NCBI RefSeq assembly: GCF_024129435.1 | Contig: NZ_JAMXXN010000001.1 | Coordinates: 62,001-126,000 of the forward strand | From: Acinetobacter lwoffii | Lineage (GTDB): Bacteria; Pseudomonadota; Gammaproteobacteria; Pseudomonadales; Moraxellaceae | Length of the DNA: 64,000 nt | Direction: 5' to 3' | Part shown: positions 42,589 to 52,743 of the stretch, piece by piece | Layout: each line of letters opens with the position of its first letter | Position numbering within the stretch: position 1 is the first letter of the stretch | Program-made: the position numbers and the translations under genes | Notes under the pieces: model-generated | Told to the model about the DNA's origin: nothing | Seen by the model: the letters and a program-made list of their open reading frames with translations, nothing else | The model's database searches: none

Positions 42589-43044
42589 ATGGATCTAATA
42601 GATAAACGCATTTTGCATGAGCTGCAAAAGAATGGAAAACTGCAAAATAATGAACTGGCTCAATTAATTGGCTTGTCACCGTCACCCTGTTTAAGACGGG
42701 TAAAACAGCTGGAAGATGATGGCGTGATTGAGCAATATGTCGCACTGCTGAATCCACAAAAGGTCAATTTGGCGATGAGCGTGTTTGCACGCGTCTGGCT
42801 CAAGTCTCAAGAAGCTGCTGTGGTCGATCAATTTGTCGAAGCGATCAAGGAAATGCCAGAAGTCGTCGAGTGCCAGTTAATGGCAGGCGATTGTGATTTC
42901 TTTTTAAGAATTGTGGTGGCTGATCTGGATGCCTATCGTAAATTTCAGATTCATCATTTAACCCAAATTCCCTGCATTCAAAGTGTAAAAACTGAAATTC
43001 CATTGCAAACGGTTAAAAGCACGACTGCATTGCCTTTGGTTTAA
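42589..43044 (+). CDS. Lrp/AsnC-family regulator
   Basis: 151 residues. Helix-turn-helix (about 1-55; MDLIDKRILHELQKNGKLQNNELAQLIGLSPSPCLRRVKQLEDDG) and RAM/ligand domain (about 65-145; VECQLMAGDCDFFLRIVVADLDAYRKF). It probably controls the divergent azlCD exporter in response to an amino acid. An out-of-frame ATG at 42573, better placed behind AAAGGG, opens a 10-codon frame across the start codon, which could couple or reduce translation. Confidence 0.9.
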   Translation: MDLIDKRILHELQKNGKLQNNELAQLIGLSPSPCLRRVKQLEDDGVIEQYVALLNPQKVNLAMSVFARVWLKSQEAAVVDQFVEAIKEMPEVVECQLMAGDCDFFLRIVVADLDAYRKFQIHHLTQIPCIQSVKTEIPLQTVKSTTALPLV

Positions 43045-43111
43045 TGCCGGATTTTGTCATGCTATTTGTTTTAAATGTGCATTAAAACGCTGATAGTTGA
43101 CACAATTGTTG

Positions 43112-43141
43112 TTGATTTCATCAGGTAGCGAAAATTATAAA
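43112..43141 (+). promoter_or_regulatory. Probable promoter of the hisZ-purA transcript
   Basis: TTGATT (43112-43117) and TATAAA (43136-43141), 18 bp apart (or TTATAA at 17 bp). Predicted start near 43148, upstream of a terminator-like hairpin. Confidence 0.5.
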
Positions 43142-43182
43142 ATTTGCGATGCACAGCCAAAACTATCGTGCTAGACTAGGAG

Positions 43183-43208
43183 AAATCGGGTGTGCTCCCG
43201 ATTTTTTT
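43183..43208 (+). terminator. Terminator or attenuator in the hisZ leader
   Basis: AAATCGGG (43183-43190), TGTGCT loop, CCCGATTT (43197-43204), then TTTT. A second hairpin GCGGA-TTCGT-TCCGC follows at 43211-43225. It lies between the predicted promoter and hisZ, so it may attenuate; it could also end the lrp transcript. Confidence 0.7.
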
Positions 43209-43250
43209 ATGCGGATTCGTTCCGCGCTGACAAGAATTTAGGTTTACAAC

Positions 43251-44417
43251 ATGCCCATTTCAGAGACATGGTTATTACCTGATGGTGTAGCTGATGTATT
43301 ACCAGAACAAGCGCAAGTTATTGAAAGTCTGCGCCGTAAATCACTGGATTTCCTTGCATCTCGAGGTTATCAGCTGGTGTACACGCCATTCATTGAATAC
43401 ATCGAATCTCTATCTTCTCTCTCAGAATCGAATCAAGATTTAGACTTAGCCACTTTTAAAGTAATCGATCAGCTTTCTGGTCGTTTGCTTGGTGTGCGTG
43501 CCGATATGACACCACAAGTGGCTCGTATTGATGCGCATGTACATCCAGTGGAAGGTGTAGCACGTTACTGCTATGCAGGAACCGTTCTGCATACCAAGCC
43601 TCGCGGTTTTAACACTTCGCGTGCGCCACTACAGTTAGGTGCGGAGCTATTTGGTTCAGACAGCATCGATGCCGATGTAGAAATGGTCGACTTGATGATC
43701 AGTCTGATTCAGGAAACAGGTCTGGCAGATGGTATTCATCTGGACTTAGGTCATGTGGGTTTATTCCGCAGTCTGGTGGCTCAAGCCGGCTTAAACAAAG
43801 TCGCTGAACAGCAATTATCTGATTTATACCAGCGTAAGGCTTTGCCAGAATTAGAAGAATTCACGGCAGACCTGAAATTTGGTCAGGATTTCTATGCACT
43901 TGGACGCTATGCCAGCGACCTGGATGCATTACAAGCGAATTTAAGTGCTGAAGTGTTGGCAAATCCAGCATTCACTCAGGCTTTTAATGTCTTGCAAACC
44001 ACCAAAGATGAAGTTCAAACCCGTTGGCCAAACTTGAGTATTGGGATTGATGTGGTTGAATTACGTTCATACCATTATCATACTGGTCTGATGTATGCAG
44101 TCTATGCACCGAACCGTGCAGCTGCACTGGCACAAGGTGGCCGTTATGATGGCATTGGTGAACATTTTGGCCGTGCGCGTCCGGCAACCGGTTTTTCTTG
44201 TGACTTATATGCTTTAAGCGCAGGCCAGTTTGATGCGGTACAGGTCGTGGTTGCACCTAAAGGCACTGATGCAGAGCTTCTGAATGCGATTCAGAATATT
44301 CGTGCACAAGGCTTAAGTGTAATTCAGTTACTGGGTAATGATGATTTAAACTCGATTCCATATGCAACGCACCAGCTGGTGAATGCGAATGGTGAGTGGA
44401 CAGTCAAAACGATTTAA
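43251..44417 (+). CDS. hisZ: ATP phosphoribosyltransferase regulatory subunit HisZ
   Basis: 388 residues, histidyl-tRNA synthetase-like fold without the aminoacylation signature. PDGVADVLPEQAQVIESLRRKSLDFL, YTPFIEYIESL, FKVIDQLSGRLLGVRADMTPQVARIDAHV and YCYAGTVLHTKPRG mark HisZ. It activates the short HisG and gives histidine feedback. The order hisZ-purA is common in gamma- and betaproteobacteria. The ribosome site AGG sits 9 nt before ATG. Confidence 0.94.
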   Translation: MPISETWLLPDGVADVLPEQAQVIESLRRKSLDFLASRGYQLVYTPFIEYIESLSSLSESNQDLDLATFKVIDQLSGRLLGVRADMTPQVARIDAHVHPVEGVARYCYAGTVLHTKPRGFNTSRAPLQLGAELFGSDSIDADVEMVDLMISLIQETGLADGIHLDLGHVGLFRSLVAQAGLNKVAEQQLSDLYQRKALPELEEFTADLKFGQDFYALGRYASDLDALQANLSAEVLANPAFTQAFNVLQTTKDEVQTRWPNLSIGIDVVELRSYHYHTGLMYAVYAPNRAAALAQGGRYDGIGEHFGRARPATGFSCDLYALSAGQFDAVQVVVAPKGTDAELLNAIQNIRAQGLSVIQLLGNDDLNSIPYATHQLVNANGEWTVKTI

Positions 44418-44472
44418 CTGCTTGGCTCAGTGTTCATGTCGCTGAGCGGGGCTTTCAACTTTAACAGCATGA

Positions 44473-45807
<1,335 letters not shown>

Positions 45808-45835
45808 TCTTCATTTGACTAAAGCTTGAATGATA

Positions 45836-45864
45836 AAAACCCATCTCCGGATGGGTTTTTTTAT
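45836..45864 (+). terminator. Terminator after purA
   Basis: ACCCATC (45839-45845), TCCG loop, GATGGGT (45850-45856) and a T run. Confidence 0.92.
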
Positions 45865-45955
45865 ATCCTGAATTTATGCAGCTATTTCAAGACTAAAGTT
45901 GCATCGGTAATGTAGCGTGATGTGCTTTAACATAGCGGTATATAAAGAAAGAAAA

Positions 45956-46276
45956 ATGAGCTGCAGGATGCAAAAAAATATATCGGCGACCATGTTTTAT
46001 TCATTGTTATTCGCGATGGGCGGGGCGCCAACAATGGCCATGATGATTATTCGTGCGCAAACCCAAAACCCCGAAGTGATTTATGCGGTGCTGATTGGTC
46101 TGAGTGTCATTATTGCATGTATATTAGTGCCTATTATTTTATTGCAAAATGCTTTTTTATATTTCAAACGTAAAGACGAAATGCTTGAACAGAAAATCAA
46201 ACCACTCAGTCAGGTTTACTTGGGCCTCAATATTATTTGTCTGATTTATTGGTTGGCGATACAGTATTTGGCTTAA
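45956..46276 (+). CDS. Small membrane protein, function unknown
   Basis: 106 residues from ATG 45956 (GAAAG upstream); the frame opens earlier at 45917 and another ATG lies at 45968. Three hydrophobic stretches: MFYSLLFAMGGAPTMAMMII, EVIYAVLIGLSVIIACILVPIILLQNAFLYF and YLGLNIICLIYWLAIQYL, separated by a charged loop KRKDEMLEQKIK. No family is recognised. Confidence 0.68.
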   Translation: MSCRMQKNISATMFYSLLFAMGGAPTMAMMIIRAQTQNPEVIYAVLIGLSVIIACILVPIILLQNAFLYFKRKDEMLEQKIKPLSQVYLGLNIICLIYWLAIQYLA

Positions 46277-46337
46277 AAATTACATAATTTATAAGAAGAT
46301 GAATGAATTAAGCGTTTAGCTGCTACGCGCTTTCACT

Positions 46338-46343
46338 TATAAT
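46338..46343 (+). promoter_or_regulatory. Consensus -10 box before the M48 protease gene
   Basis: TATAAT at 46338-46343, 45 bp before the ATG. The -35 region is poor (TTTAGC at 46315-46320). Confidence 0.4.
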
Positions 46344-46388
46344 TTTTACAATGTAAATTGCCCTTGAGCCAAGGTGGAGTAAATTATA

Positions 46389-47162
46389 ATGAAGAATAAA
46401 CTTTTATTGAGTATGGCTGCTGCTACAGTCGTCACATTATCAGGTTGTACCACCATTGCCGATATGGCAGGGGCAGATACTGCGACCTTAAATGCATCTG
46501 CGAGCCAAAGCTATAATGCCATGGTCAATGATGCGCGCAATAAAGGCCAACTGGATACCAGTTCAGCCACCTATAAACGGATTAATAATGTATTTAACCG
46601 TTTGAAGCCAGTTGCTAACCAGATGAATCAAACCGGTACAGCATTCCAGTGGCAATTGGCTGTGCTCAAATCTGATCAGGTCAACGCCTTTGTTGCACCA
46701 GGTGGTAAGGTTGTATTTTATACCGGTATCGTGAATAAACTGAATCTGACCGATGCTGAAATTGCAGCGATTATGGGTCATGAAATGGTGCATGCCTTAG
46801 AAGAGCATTCTAAGCAGAAAATCGGTGCTCAAGCCCTGACTGATCTGGCTTTGGGTATTGGCTTAAATGCAGCAGGTGTAGGTCAAGGTGGCGCTGCAGC
46901 AGCACAATTAGGTAGTCAGATCGGTATTGGCTTGCCATACTCGCGTAATCTGGAAAGCCGTGCTGACCAAGGCGGTTTAATGTTGATGGCGCGCGCAGGT
47001 TATAACCCGAATGCAGCCATTACCCTGTGGGAAAAAATGAACAAACTTGGTGGCGGCAGTGGTGCAACCTTCCTGTCTACGCATCCATCGAATAGTCAGC
47101 GTATTGGGCAAATGCGTCAACAATTGCCAGCAGCGATGCAGATTTATAACCAAAAAAAATAA
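46389..47162 (+). CDS. M48-family metalloprotease lipoprotein (LoiP/YcaL-like)
   Basis: 257 residues; lipobox LSGC (Cys20). Zn protease motif HEMVH (His131, Glu132, His135), third ligand Glu189 in ESRADQGG with Asp193. Substrate-facing region AFVAPGGKVVFYTGIV is typical of M48 family C/LoiP. The enzyme sits on the outer membrane inner leaflet and degrades misfolded periplasmic or outer-membrane proteins. The C-terminal LSTHPSNSQRIGQM is the conserved M48 end motif. Confidence 0.92.
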   Translation: MKNKLLLSMAAATVVTLSGCTTIADMAGADTATLNASASQSYNAMVNDARNKGQLDTSSATYKRINNVFNRLKPVANQMNQTGTAFQWQLAVLKSDQVNAFVAPGGKVVFYTGIVNKLNLTDAEIAAIMGHEMVHALEEHSKQKIGAQALTDLALGIGLNAAGVGQGGAAAAQLGSQIGIGLPYSRNLESRADQGGLMLMARAGYNPNAAITLWEKMNKLGGGSGATFLSTHPSNSQRIGQMRQQLPAAMQIYNQKK

Positions 47163-47205
47163 TCCACTGATCATCCTGTAAAAGGAGATCTTGATCGGAT
47201 TGGAA

Positions 47206-47233
47206 AGGCAGGGCAATGGCTCTGCTTTTTTTA
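47206..47233 (+). terminator. Terminator after the M48 protease gene
   Basis: GCAGGGC (47208-47214), AATG loop, GCTCTGC (47219-47225), one G-U pair, then a T run. Confidence 0.85.
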
Positions 47234-47278
47234 TAGCTAATTGGATGGTTAATATTCTGCGGGCTATTTTCAGGCAAT

Positions 47279-47310
47279 AAAAAAGGCAAAGTCTGACTTT
47301 GCCTTTTTTC
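47279..47310 (-). terminator. Terminator after slyD
   Basis: AAAAAGGCAAAGTC / GACTTTGCCTTTTT hairpin, 12-14 bp stem and minimal loop, placed directly after the slyD stop on the minus strand and usable in both directions. Confidence 0.9.
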
Positions 47311-47328
47311 ACTCAAGATCAGAAGATC

Positions 47329-47811
47329 TTAGTGCTGGTGACCGCCTACACCGTGTACGTGGCCGTGATCTAATTCTTCTTGAGAAGCTTCACGAACAGA
47401 TACGATTTCAACTTCGAAAGTCAGGTCTTGACCAGCAAGTGGGAAGTTAGCATCAACAACAACATTGTCGCCTTCAACTGCTTTAACAGTTACGATTTGC
47501 ACGCCGTCATCAGTTTGAGCTTGGAACTGCATGCCTGCCTGAATGTTGTCTACGCCTTGGAACATTTGCGCAGGAACTTCTTGAACTAGGTCAGGGTTGT
47601 ATTCGCCATAACCTTCAGCAGCAGGAACGTTTACAGTGAATTTTTCACCTACAGTTTTGCCTTCTAACGCATTTTCTAAACCTGGGATGATGTTACCTGC
47701 ACCGTGCAAATAGGCAAGTGGTTCACCTTGAGATTGGTCGAGAGTTTCACCCTCTGCGTTAGTCAATGTGTAGTGGAAAGAAACCACGAGGTTATTTGCA
47801 ATAGCAGTCAT
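47329..47811 (-). CDS. slyD: FKBP-type peptidyl-prolyl isomerase SlyD
   Basis: 160 residues from ATG 47811; six extra codons upstream lack conservation. FKBP domain interrupted by the insert-in-flap chaperone domain: YTLTNAEGETLDQSQGEPLAYLHGAGNIIPGLENALEGKTVGEKF, then PAAEGYGEYNPDLVQEVPAQMF and the return to the FKBP strand LAGQDLTFEVEIVSVREA. The C-terminal HGHVHGVGGHQH is a short metal-binding His tail, consistent with a Ni2+-related role. Confidence 0.93.
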   Translation of the reverse strand: MTAIANNLVVSFHYTLTNAEGETLDQSQGEPLAYLHGAGNIIPGLENALEGKTVGEKFTVNVPAAEGYGEYNPDLVQEVPAQMFQGVDNIQAGMQFQAQTDDGVQIVTVKAVEGDNVVVDANFPLAGQDLTFEVEIVSVREASQEELDHGHVHGVGGHQH

Positions 47812-47947
47812 GTTAATTGATCCATTCAATTTTTTAAGGGTACATCATAAAGTGAAATTGCATTTTTGTAGACTAAAATTAGCAAAAAAACGCAATTTGA
47901 CAATTTTGTTGACGATTTTTTCATTGATTGGGCCAAATTCTGGAATT

Positions 47948-49234
47948 TCAATGCAATTTCAGCTTTGGAGAAATTTTTCGTGTAACAAAATCTTTTGCGG
48001 TGAGAATGCCGGCATGCGCATAACCATGAATGGTCGCCTGATGAATTCGATATAAAGAAACATACATCGATTTGGCAACAAAGCCTTGCACATTGACCTG
48101 ACCGAGCAACTCGCCGACGGCTTTATTCTGGCTTAAGGAAATCAGTGAACCTTTGTCAGAAAATTTAAACATCGGTAAATAACTTTCTTCATTGACACGT
48201 GCTTTCAAGGCATTGGCCAGGAAATTGGCCTGTTGGCTAGCCACTTGTGCGCGTGGACCCAAGACCGGTTCATCTGCAGCAGGCTGGCAGTGAGCACAAT
48301 CACCAAAAGCAAAAATGTCTGGATCAGATTTGGTTTGCAGGGTGGAGAAGACTTTCAAGCGGTGAATATTGTCCTTTTCCATATCTTGCAGTTGTGCCAA
48401 GACTTCAGGTGCTTTGATACCTGCGGCCCAGACTTTAATCTCGGCATCCAGACTTGAGCCATCTGCAAAATAAATTTTGTCTTCATCTACCTTGGCCACA
48501 CGATGACTGGTAAGGACTTCAATACCGAATTTTTCCAGCTGTTGCATGGTATGTTCAGCAACTTTCGGCGAGAGCGCAGTCAAAATACGATCCGCCGCTT
48601 CAATTAAGGTAATTTTGACTTTATTTGGATCGACCTTGTTTAAGCCATATTTAAAGAAATTGTGTTTGGCCTCCACCAACTCGGCAGCCAATTCTACTCC
48701 AGTCGCACCGGCGCCAATAATCGCGATATTCAGTTCACGGCTCGAAGCTTCATGTTGAGCATTCAAGTAGAGATGCAACAGATCCTGCTGAAAGATATCA
48801 GCTTGTGGACGGCTGTCGAGAAAATGACAGAACTGTTTGACGCCTTCGGTATTAAAGTCATTCGAGGTAGAACCCAAGGCCAGTACCAGGGTGTCATAGT
48901 CGATGCGCTGGTTCTTCTTGGCTTGGGCTTTTTTGGAGAAATATTCTGTTTCTACCACAATCTGTTTCGCTTCACGATCCAGACCGGTAAATGTCCCCAA
49001 GACAAATTCATAATGATGTGCGGCTGAATGGGCAAAATAATTAGTTTCTTCTTCATGTGGATTTAAGGTGCCTGCGGCAACTTCATGCAGCAGCGGTTTC
49101 CAGATATGCGTCAGTTTTTGATCGACTAAAACAATCTGCGCTTTGCCGCTTTTACCCAAGCTCTCACCCAGCTGAGTTGCCAGTTCCAGACCACCGGCAC
49201 CACCACCCACAATCACGATTTTATGTGCTGTCAT
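47948..49234 (-). CDS. ndh: Type II NADH:quinone oxidoreductase (NDH-2)
   Basis: 428 residues. Two dinucleotide folds: KIVIVGGGAGGLELATQLGE (FAD) and NIAIIGAGATGVELAAELVEA (NADH), with LTHIWKPLLHEVAAGTL, ALGSTSNDFNTEGV and FAFGDCAHCQ. The C-terminal amphipathic segment (about 385-428) would hold the enzyme on the inner membrane face. It passes electrons from NADH to ubiquinone without proton pumping. Single gene. Confidence 0.92.
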   Translation of the reverse strand: MTAHKIVIVGGGAGGLELATQLGESLGKSGKAQIVLVDQKLTHIWKPLLHEVAAGTLNPHEEETNYFAHSAAHHYEFVLGTFTGLDREAKQIVVETEYFSKKAQAKKNQRIDYDTLVLALGSTSNDFNTEGVKQFCHFLDSRPQADIFQQDLLHLYLNAQHEASSRELNIAIIGAGATGVELAAELVEAKHNFFKYGLNKVDPNKVKITLIEAADRILTALSPKVAEHTMQQLEKFGIEVLTSHRVAKVDEDKIYFADGSSLDAEIKVWAAGIKAPEVLAQLQDMEKDNIHRLKVFSTLQTKSDPDIFAFGDCAHCQPAADEPVLGPRAQVASQQANFLANALKARVNEESYLPMFKFSDKGSLISLSQNKAVGELLGQVNVQGFVAKSMYVSLYRIHQATIHGYAHAGILTAKDFVTRKISPKLKLH

Positions 49235-49417
49235 ATATGATTAACCTGTTTATTTTTTTAATAAAAATAAGAGAAATAGAGAGAAAATATACTATGGCAT
49301 GGGCCAGATCGCGTCTTGGTTAAAATTGTTATACACATTACAAAACGTAGCAATTCTGTGAGGGCAGGTAAGTTTCCCTGTCTTGGGGAGTGATGCAGGG
49401 AGAAAAGAAAATCTGCC

Positions 49418-49441
49418 AGAAGATCAGCGAGTAGATCTTCT
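49418..49441 (-). terminator. Possible terminator after dacC
   Basis: AGAAGATC (49418-49425) / GATCTTCT (49434-49441) with an 8-nt loop; on the minus strand a T-rich stretch follows a little later. It lies in a 240-bp gap that otherwise shows nothing. Confidence 0.45.
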
Positions 49442-49475
49442 AGCTTAAAGAAAAGTAACTTGAGATGTAGGGCTA

Positions 49476-50789
49476 TTATCTATCTAAAGGATAAAGCTTT
49501 ACGCTTGGCGTATTGTCTGAAAACAAACCGAATAAGCCTTGTAGCCAAGTAAAGAATTTCTGAAACAGGTTGGCTTCTTCAATTTCGACATGATCTTCAA
49601 TTTGAATGGTGCGAATCAACTGATTATTCTGATAAACCTGAATAGTCGCCAAAGGCATCATGGTCGCCAAAGGTGCAATGAGTTCAGATGCTTTCACTTC
49701 AACATTGATATGAGTTTGCGTTTCCTGTAAAGGCTCGATACTTTTTAAAACGCCATCACCTGTATTCAGCATGACACGCTGTTGGGTTTGATCAAACTGG
49801 TTCAGGTCAATACTGTAGCCCTGATCATATAAAGAAGTGGTAATGATCTGCGGTTGCTTGGTTTGCACCTTAAACATTTTTAAGGTGGATTTGATCACAG
49901 GCAATTCAGCCAGTAGCTGTTGATCTTTGATCGCTACTTCATTGCGGGTATAGGTATAAGCGAGATTCATCAGCTTATGTGATACATCAGCGCGTTTTGC
50001 GGCACTTTTAGTACCCAGCACCACCACAATCAGACGGCGATTTGGCATTTCAAAATCTGCTGTGACACGATTGGCCGTCAGCGCCAGATTGTAGCCTGCC
50101 GCACGGGTAAAACCGGTTTTTAAGCCATCTACGGTTGGATCGACCTGAAGCACACGGTTGGTCGCACGATGAAAATGCTGATTGTAGGTAAAGCTTGGCT
50201 GCTTAGAATAATACAGATAATCTGGAGTTTCATTCACCACCGCCATAGACAGTCTGGCCAAATCGGCGGCAGTCGAATAATGCTCAGGCATGGTAATGCC
50301 GGCCGGATTCTGGAAATTGGTATGCTGCATGCCGAGTGCTTTGGCTTCCTGATTCATGCGTTCAACAAACTGAGGAATACCACCCGAAATTTTCTCAGCC
50401 AGCGTCACCGCGGCATCATTGGCAGACATGATAATTAAGCCCGCCAGAAGCTGATCGACTGAAATCAGATCACCTTCTTTCAGGTACATCTGTGACTCAT
50501 CCCACATCACGGTTTTAACCACAGAGGTCGCGGTTAAAACTTCATTTTTATTTAATTTTCCGGCCTCAATTTCCTTTAAGGCAATATAAGCCACCATCAT
50601 TTTGGTCAGCGAGGCCGGAGCACGTTGCACGTCTGCATTATGCGCTGCAATGACTTGACCAGACTGTGAATCCAGAATGGTCCAGGCTTCAGCTTCAACA
50701 CTTTCAGGCACAATATTGAGTAGGGCAGCATGTGAAAATGCAGAAATAAATAAACTGAAAACCGCAATCAGTGAGATGATGTATTTCAA
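49476..50789 (-). CDS. dacC: D-alanyl-D-alanine carboxypeptidase (PBP5/6 type)
   Basis: 437 residues with signal peptide (MKYIISLIAVFSLFISAFSHA). Ser60-L-T-Lys63, SAN 122-124 and KTG 224-226 are the three active-site motifs. A PBP5-like C-terminal domain follows, then an amphipathic helix FQKFFTWLQGLFGLF that anchors the protein to the outer face of the inner membrane. After the helix comes a short tail SDNTPSVKLYPLDR, longer than in E. coli PBP5. It trims the terminal D-Ala from peptidoglycan pentapeptides. Divergent from the M61 peptidase. Confidence 0.93.
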   Translation of the reverse strand: MKYIISLIAVFSLFISAFSHAALLNIVPESVEAEAWTILDSQSGQVIAAHNADVQRAPASLTKMMVAYIALKEIEAGKLNKNEVLTATSVVKTVMWDESQMYLKEGDLISVDQLLAGLIIMSANDAAVTLAEKISGGIPQFVERMNQEAKALGMQHTNFQNPAGITMPEHYSTAADLARLSMAVVNETPDYLYYSKQPSFTYNQHFHRATNRVLQVDPTVDGLKTGFTRAAGYNLALTANRVTADFEMPNRRLIVVVLGTKSAAKRADVSHKLMNLAYTYTRNEVAIKDQQLLAELPVIKSTLKMFKVQTKQPQIITTSLYDQGYSIDLNQFDQTQQRVMLNTGDGVLKSIEPLQETQTHINVEVKASELIAPLATMMPLATIQVYQNNQLIRTIQIEDHVEIEEANLFQKFFTWLQGLFGLFSDNTPSVKLYPLDR

Positions 50790-50964
50790 TGGTGTTCCTT
50801 GATAACCCGCTGGGTGTTGAACGATTTAATTTTCACGCATGCTATGCCTTTTTTATACAGATAGCTAGTCGTAAATGTAGACAAATAAGACAGCTAAACC
50901 ATACTGGCTTAAAAAATGCTAAGCTAAGCTATATCTCATTTATTTTAATTTTATATCGTTCATT

Positions 50965-52668
50965 ATGTTGCATTATCAAATTGAATTTGACGATTATCGT
51001 CAGCATCTTATTCACGTGACTGTTCGTTTTCTTGCGGACCCGACACAAGTCCTGTCATTACCGACCTGGATTCCGGGAAGCTATCTGATTCGGGAATTTT
51101 CCAAGCACATTGAAGCGGTCAAAGCCTATGATGAAGATGGGCGCCAGTTACAGATCCAGAAATTTGAAAAGAACAAATGGCGTTTATTCAATACCGATCA
51201 TGAACTGATTACAGTTGAATATGATGTCTATGCCTATGACCTGTCCGTTCGTGGTGCATATGTGGATCAAAATCGTCTCTACGTGAACCCGGCTTGTGCA
51301 TGTCTGGGGCTAGAAGGTCAGGAAAATAAAGAAATTGAACTGGAAATCTTCCTGCCAGATGAATTAAAGCATTTTCAGCTGGCAACCGGCATGCAGGCCA
51401 AAAGTCTGGTTAAAGGCCGTTTCACGCTTAAAGCTAAAAACTATGCCGAACTGATTGACGCACCATTTGAGCTGGCAGAACAAACCCGTTTCAGTTTTGA
51501 AGCAAATGGCATTCCACATGAATTTGTGGTCTCAGGTAAACATGCCATGAATGCCGCGCGTATGCAGCAGGACATTGAAAAAATCTGTGCCACAGAAATT
51601 TCAATGTTTGGTTCAGCGCCGTTTACAGACTATACCTTTATGACCATGGCAACCGGCAATAGCTATGGCGGTTTGGAGCATCCAAATTCTACCAGCCTGA
51701 TTTCACCGCGTGATGACTTGCCGAAAGCCAATGAACCTGAAGAACCGTCGAAAGATTATCAGCGTTTCCTCGGCTTATGTAGCCACGAATATTTCCATTC
51801 ATGGTTGGTGAAGTTTATTCGTCCTGAAAACTTCGTTAACTATGATTTAAACAGAGAAGGTTATACCTCTCTGTTATGGATCTTTGAAGGTTTCACCTCT
51901 TATTACGATGATTTGATTTTGCTGCGTAGCGGCGTGATTAATCAGGAATCGTATATTGCTTTGTTAAAAGCACAGATTGACCGTTATTTGCAAAATCCGG
52001 GACGTGTGATTCAGTCAGTGTCTGAATCCAGTTTTGATGCCTGGGTGAAATTCTATCGTCAGGATGAAAACTCGAATAATGCGGGTACCAGCTATTACAA
52101 CAAAGGTTGTTTAGTTGCACTGTGCCTGGATTTGGGTCTGCGTTTACGTGGTTCAAGTCTGGATGCTTTGATGCGCCGTTTGTATGAAAATGCCCAGAAA
52201 GGCGTTCAGGTGCATGAACGGACGATCTTTGAATTGTGTAAAGAATTGACAGGAGATGATTGGTCAGAACAGATTAATCACTTGATCAATACCACAGATG
52301 AATTGCCGCTGGATCAGCTCTTCCCTGAGTTTGGTATGGCTTATAGCCTGAAAAATGATAAGTCTTTGCCATTCGGTCTAAAGCTGGCAGATAAGCCGGA
52401 AGGTGTGCTGGTTCAATCTGCGCGTCGTGAGGGTGCCGCTGTGCTCGCTGGCCTTTCTGCCAATGATGTCATCATTGCAATTGATGGATTAAAAGCAACG
52501 ACCAAACTTGTTGAAAGCTATGCAAAACAGCAAGGTACTTTTACAGTGTATGCATTCCGTCGTGATGAGCTGATGAGTTTTGAAGTTCAAGCCGCGGATT
52601 CTGAACTGACCGAAGTTGAACTGAAAGTGGAAGATCAGGCTAAAGCTGAGAAATGGCTTAAAGCTTAA
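50965..52668 (+). CDS. M61-family glycyl aminopeptidase-like metallopeptidase
   Basis: 567 residues, no signal peptide. An N-terminal M61 beta domain (PTWIPGSYLIREFSKHI), a catalytic domain with His274-E-Y-F-His278 and third ligand Glu308 in IFEGFTSYYDDL, and a C-terminal PDZ domain (about 470-545; LVQSARREGAAVLAGLSANDVIIAIDGL). The related Sphingomonas enzyme removes N-terminal Gly or Ala. GGLEHPNSTSL is the family's substrate-edge motif. Single gene closed by a terminator. Confidence 0.9.
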   Translation: MLHYQIEFDDYRQHLIHVTVRFLADPTQVLSLPTWIPGSYLIREFSKHIEAVKAYDEDGRQLQIQKFEKNKWRLFNTDHELITVEYDVYAYDLSVRGAYVDQNRLYVNPACACLGLEGQENKEIELEIFLPDELKHFQLATGMQAKSLVKGRFTLKAKNYAELIDAPFELAEQTRFSFEANGIPHEFVVSGKHAMNAARMQQDIEKICATEISMFGSAPFTDYTFMTMATGNSYGGLEHPNSTSLISPRDDLPKANEPEEPSKDYQRFLGLCSHEYFHSWLVKFIRPENFVNYDLNREGYTSLLWIFEGFTSYYDDLILLRSGVINQESYIALLKAQIDRYLQNPGRVIQSVSESSFDAWVKFYRQDENSNNAGTSYYNKGCLVALCLDLGLRLRGSSLDALMRRLYENAQKGVQVHERTIFELCKELTGDDWSEQINHLINTTDELPLDQLFPEFGMAYSLKNDKSLPFGLKLADKPEGVLVQSARREGAAVLAGLSANDVIIAIDGLKATTKLVESYAKQQGTFTVYAFRRDELMSFEVQAADSELTEVELKVEDQAKAEKWLKA

Positions 52669-52689
52669 AGCCATAATTATTCTTAATTA

Positions 52690-52721
52690 AAAAAACCGGT
52701 GCATCGTCACCGGTTTTTTAT
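52690..52721. terminator. Bidirectional terminator between M61 and PaaI genes
   Basis: AAAAACCGGTG / CACCGGTTTTT with loop CATCGT. The two genes converge here. Confidence 0.92.
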
Positions 52722-52743
52722 TGCATTAAATTTTGAGAAAAAA

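Noticed and set aside
49294-49323. Nine-codon frame (MAWARSRLG) with GAGAG upstream
   Set aside because: Too short to tell from chance, and no regulated gene follows on that strand.
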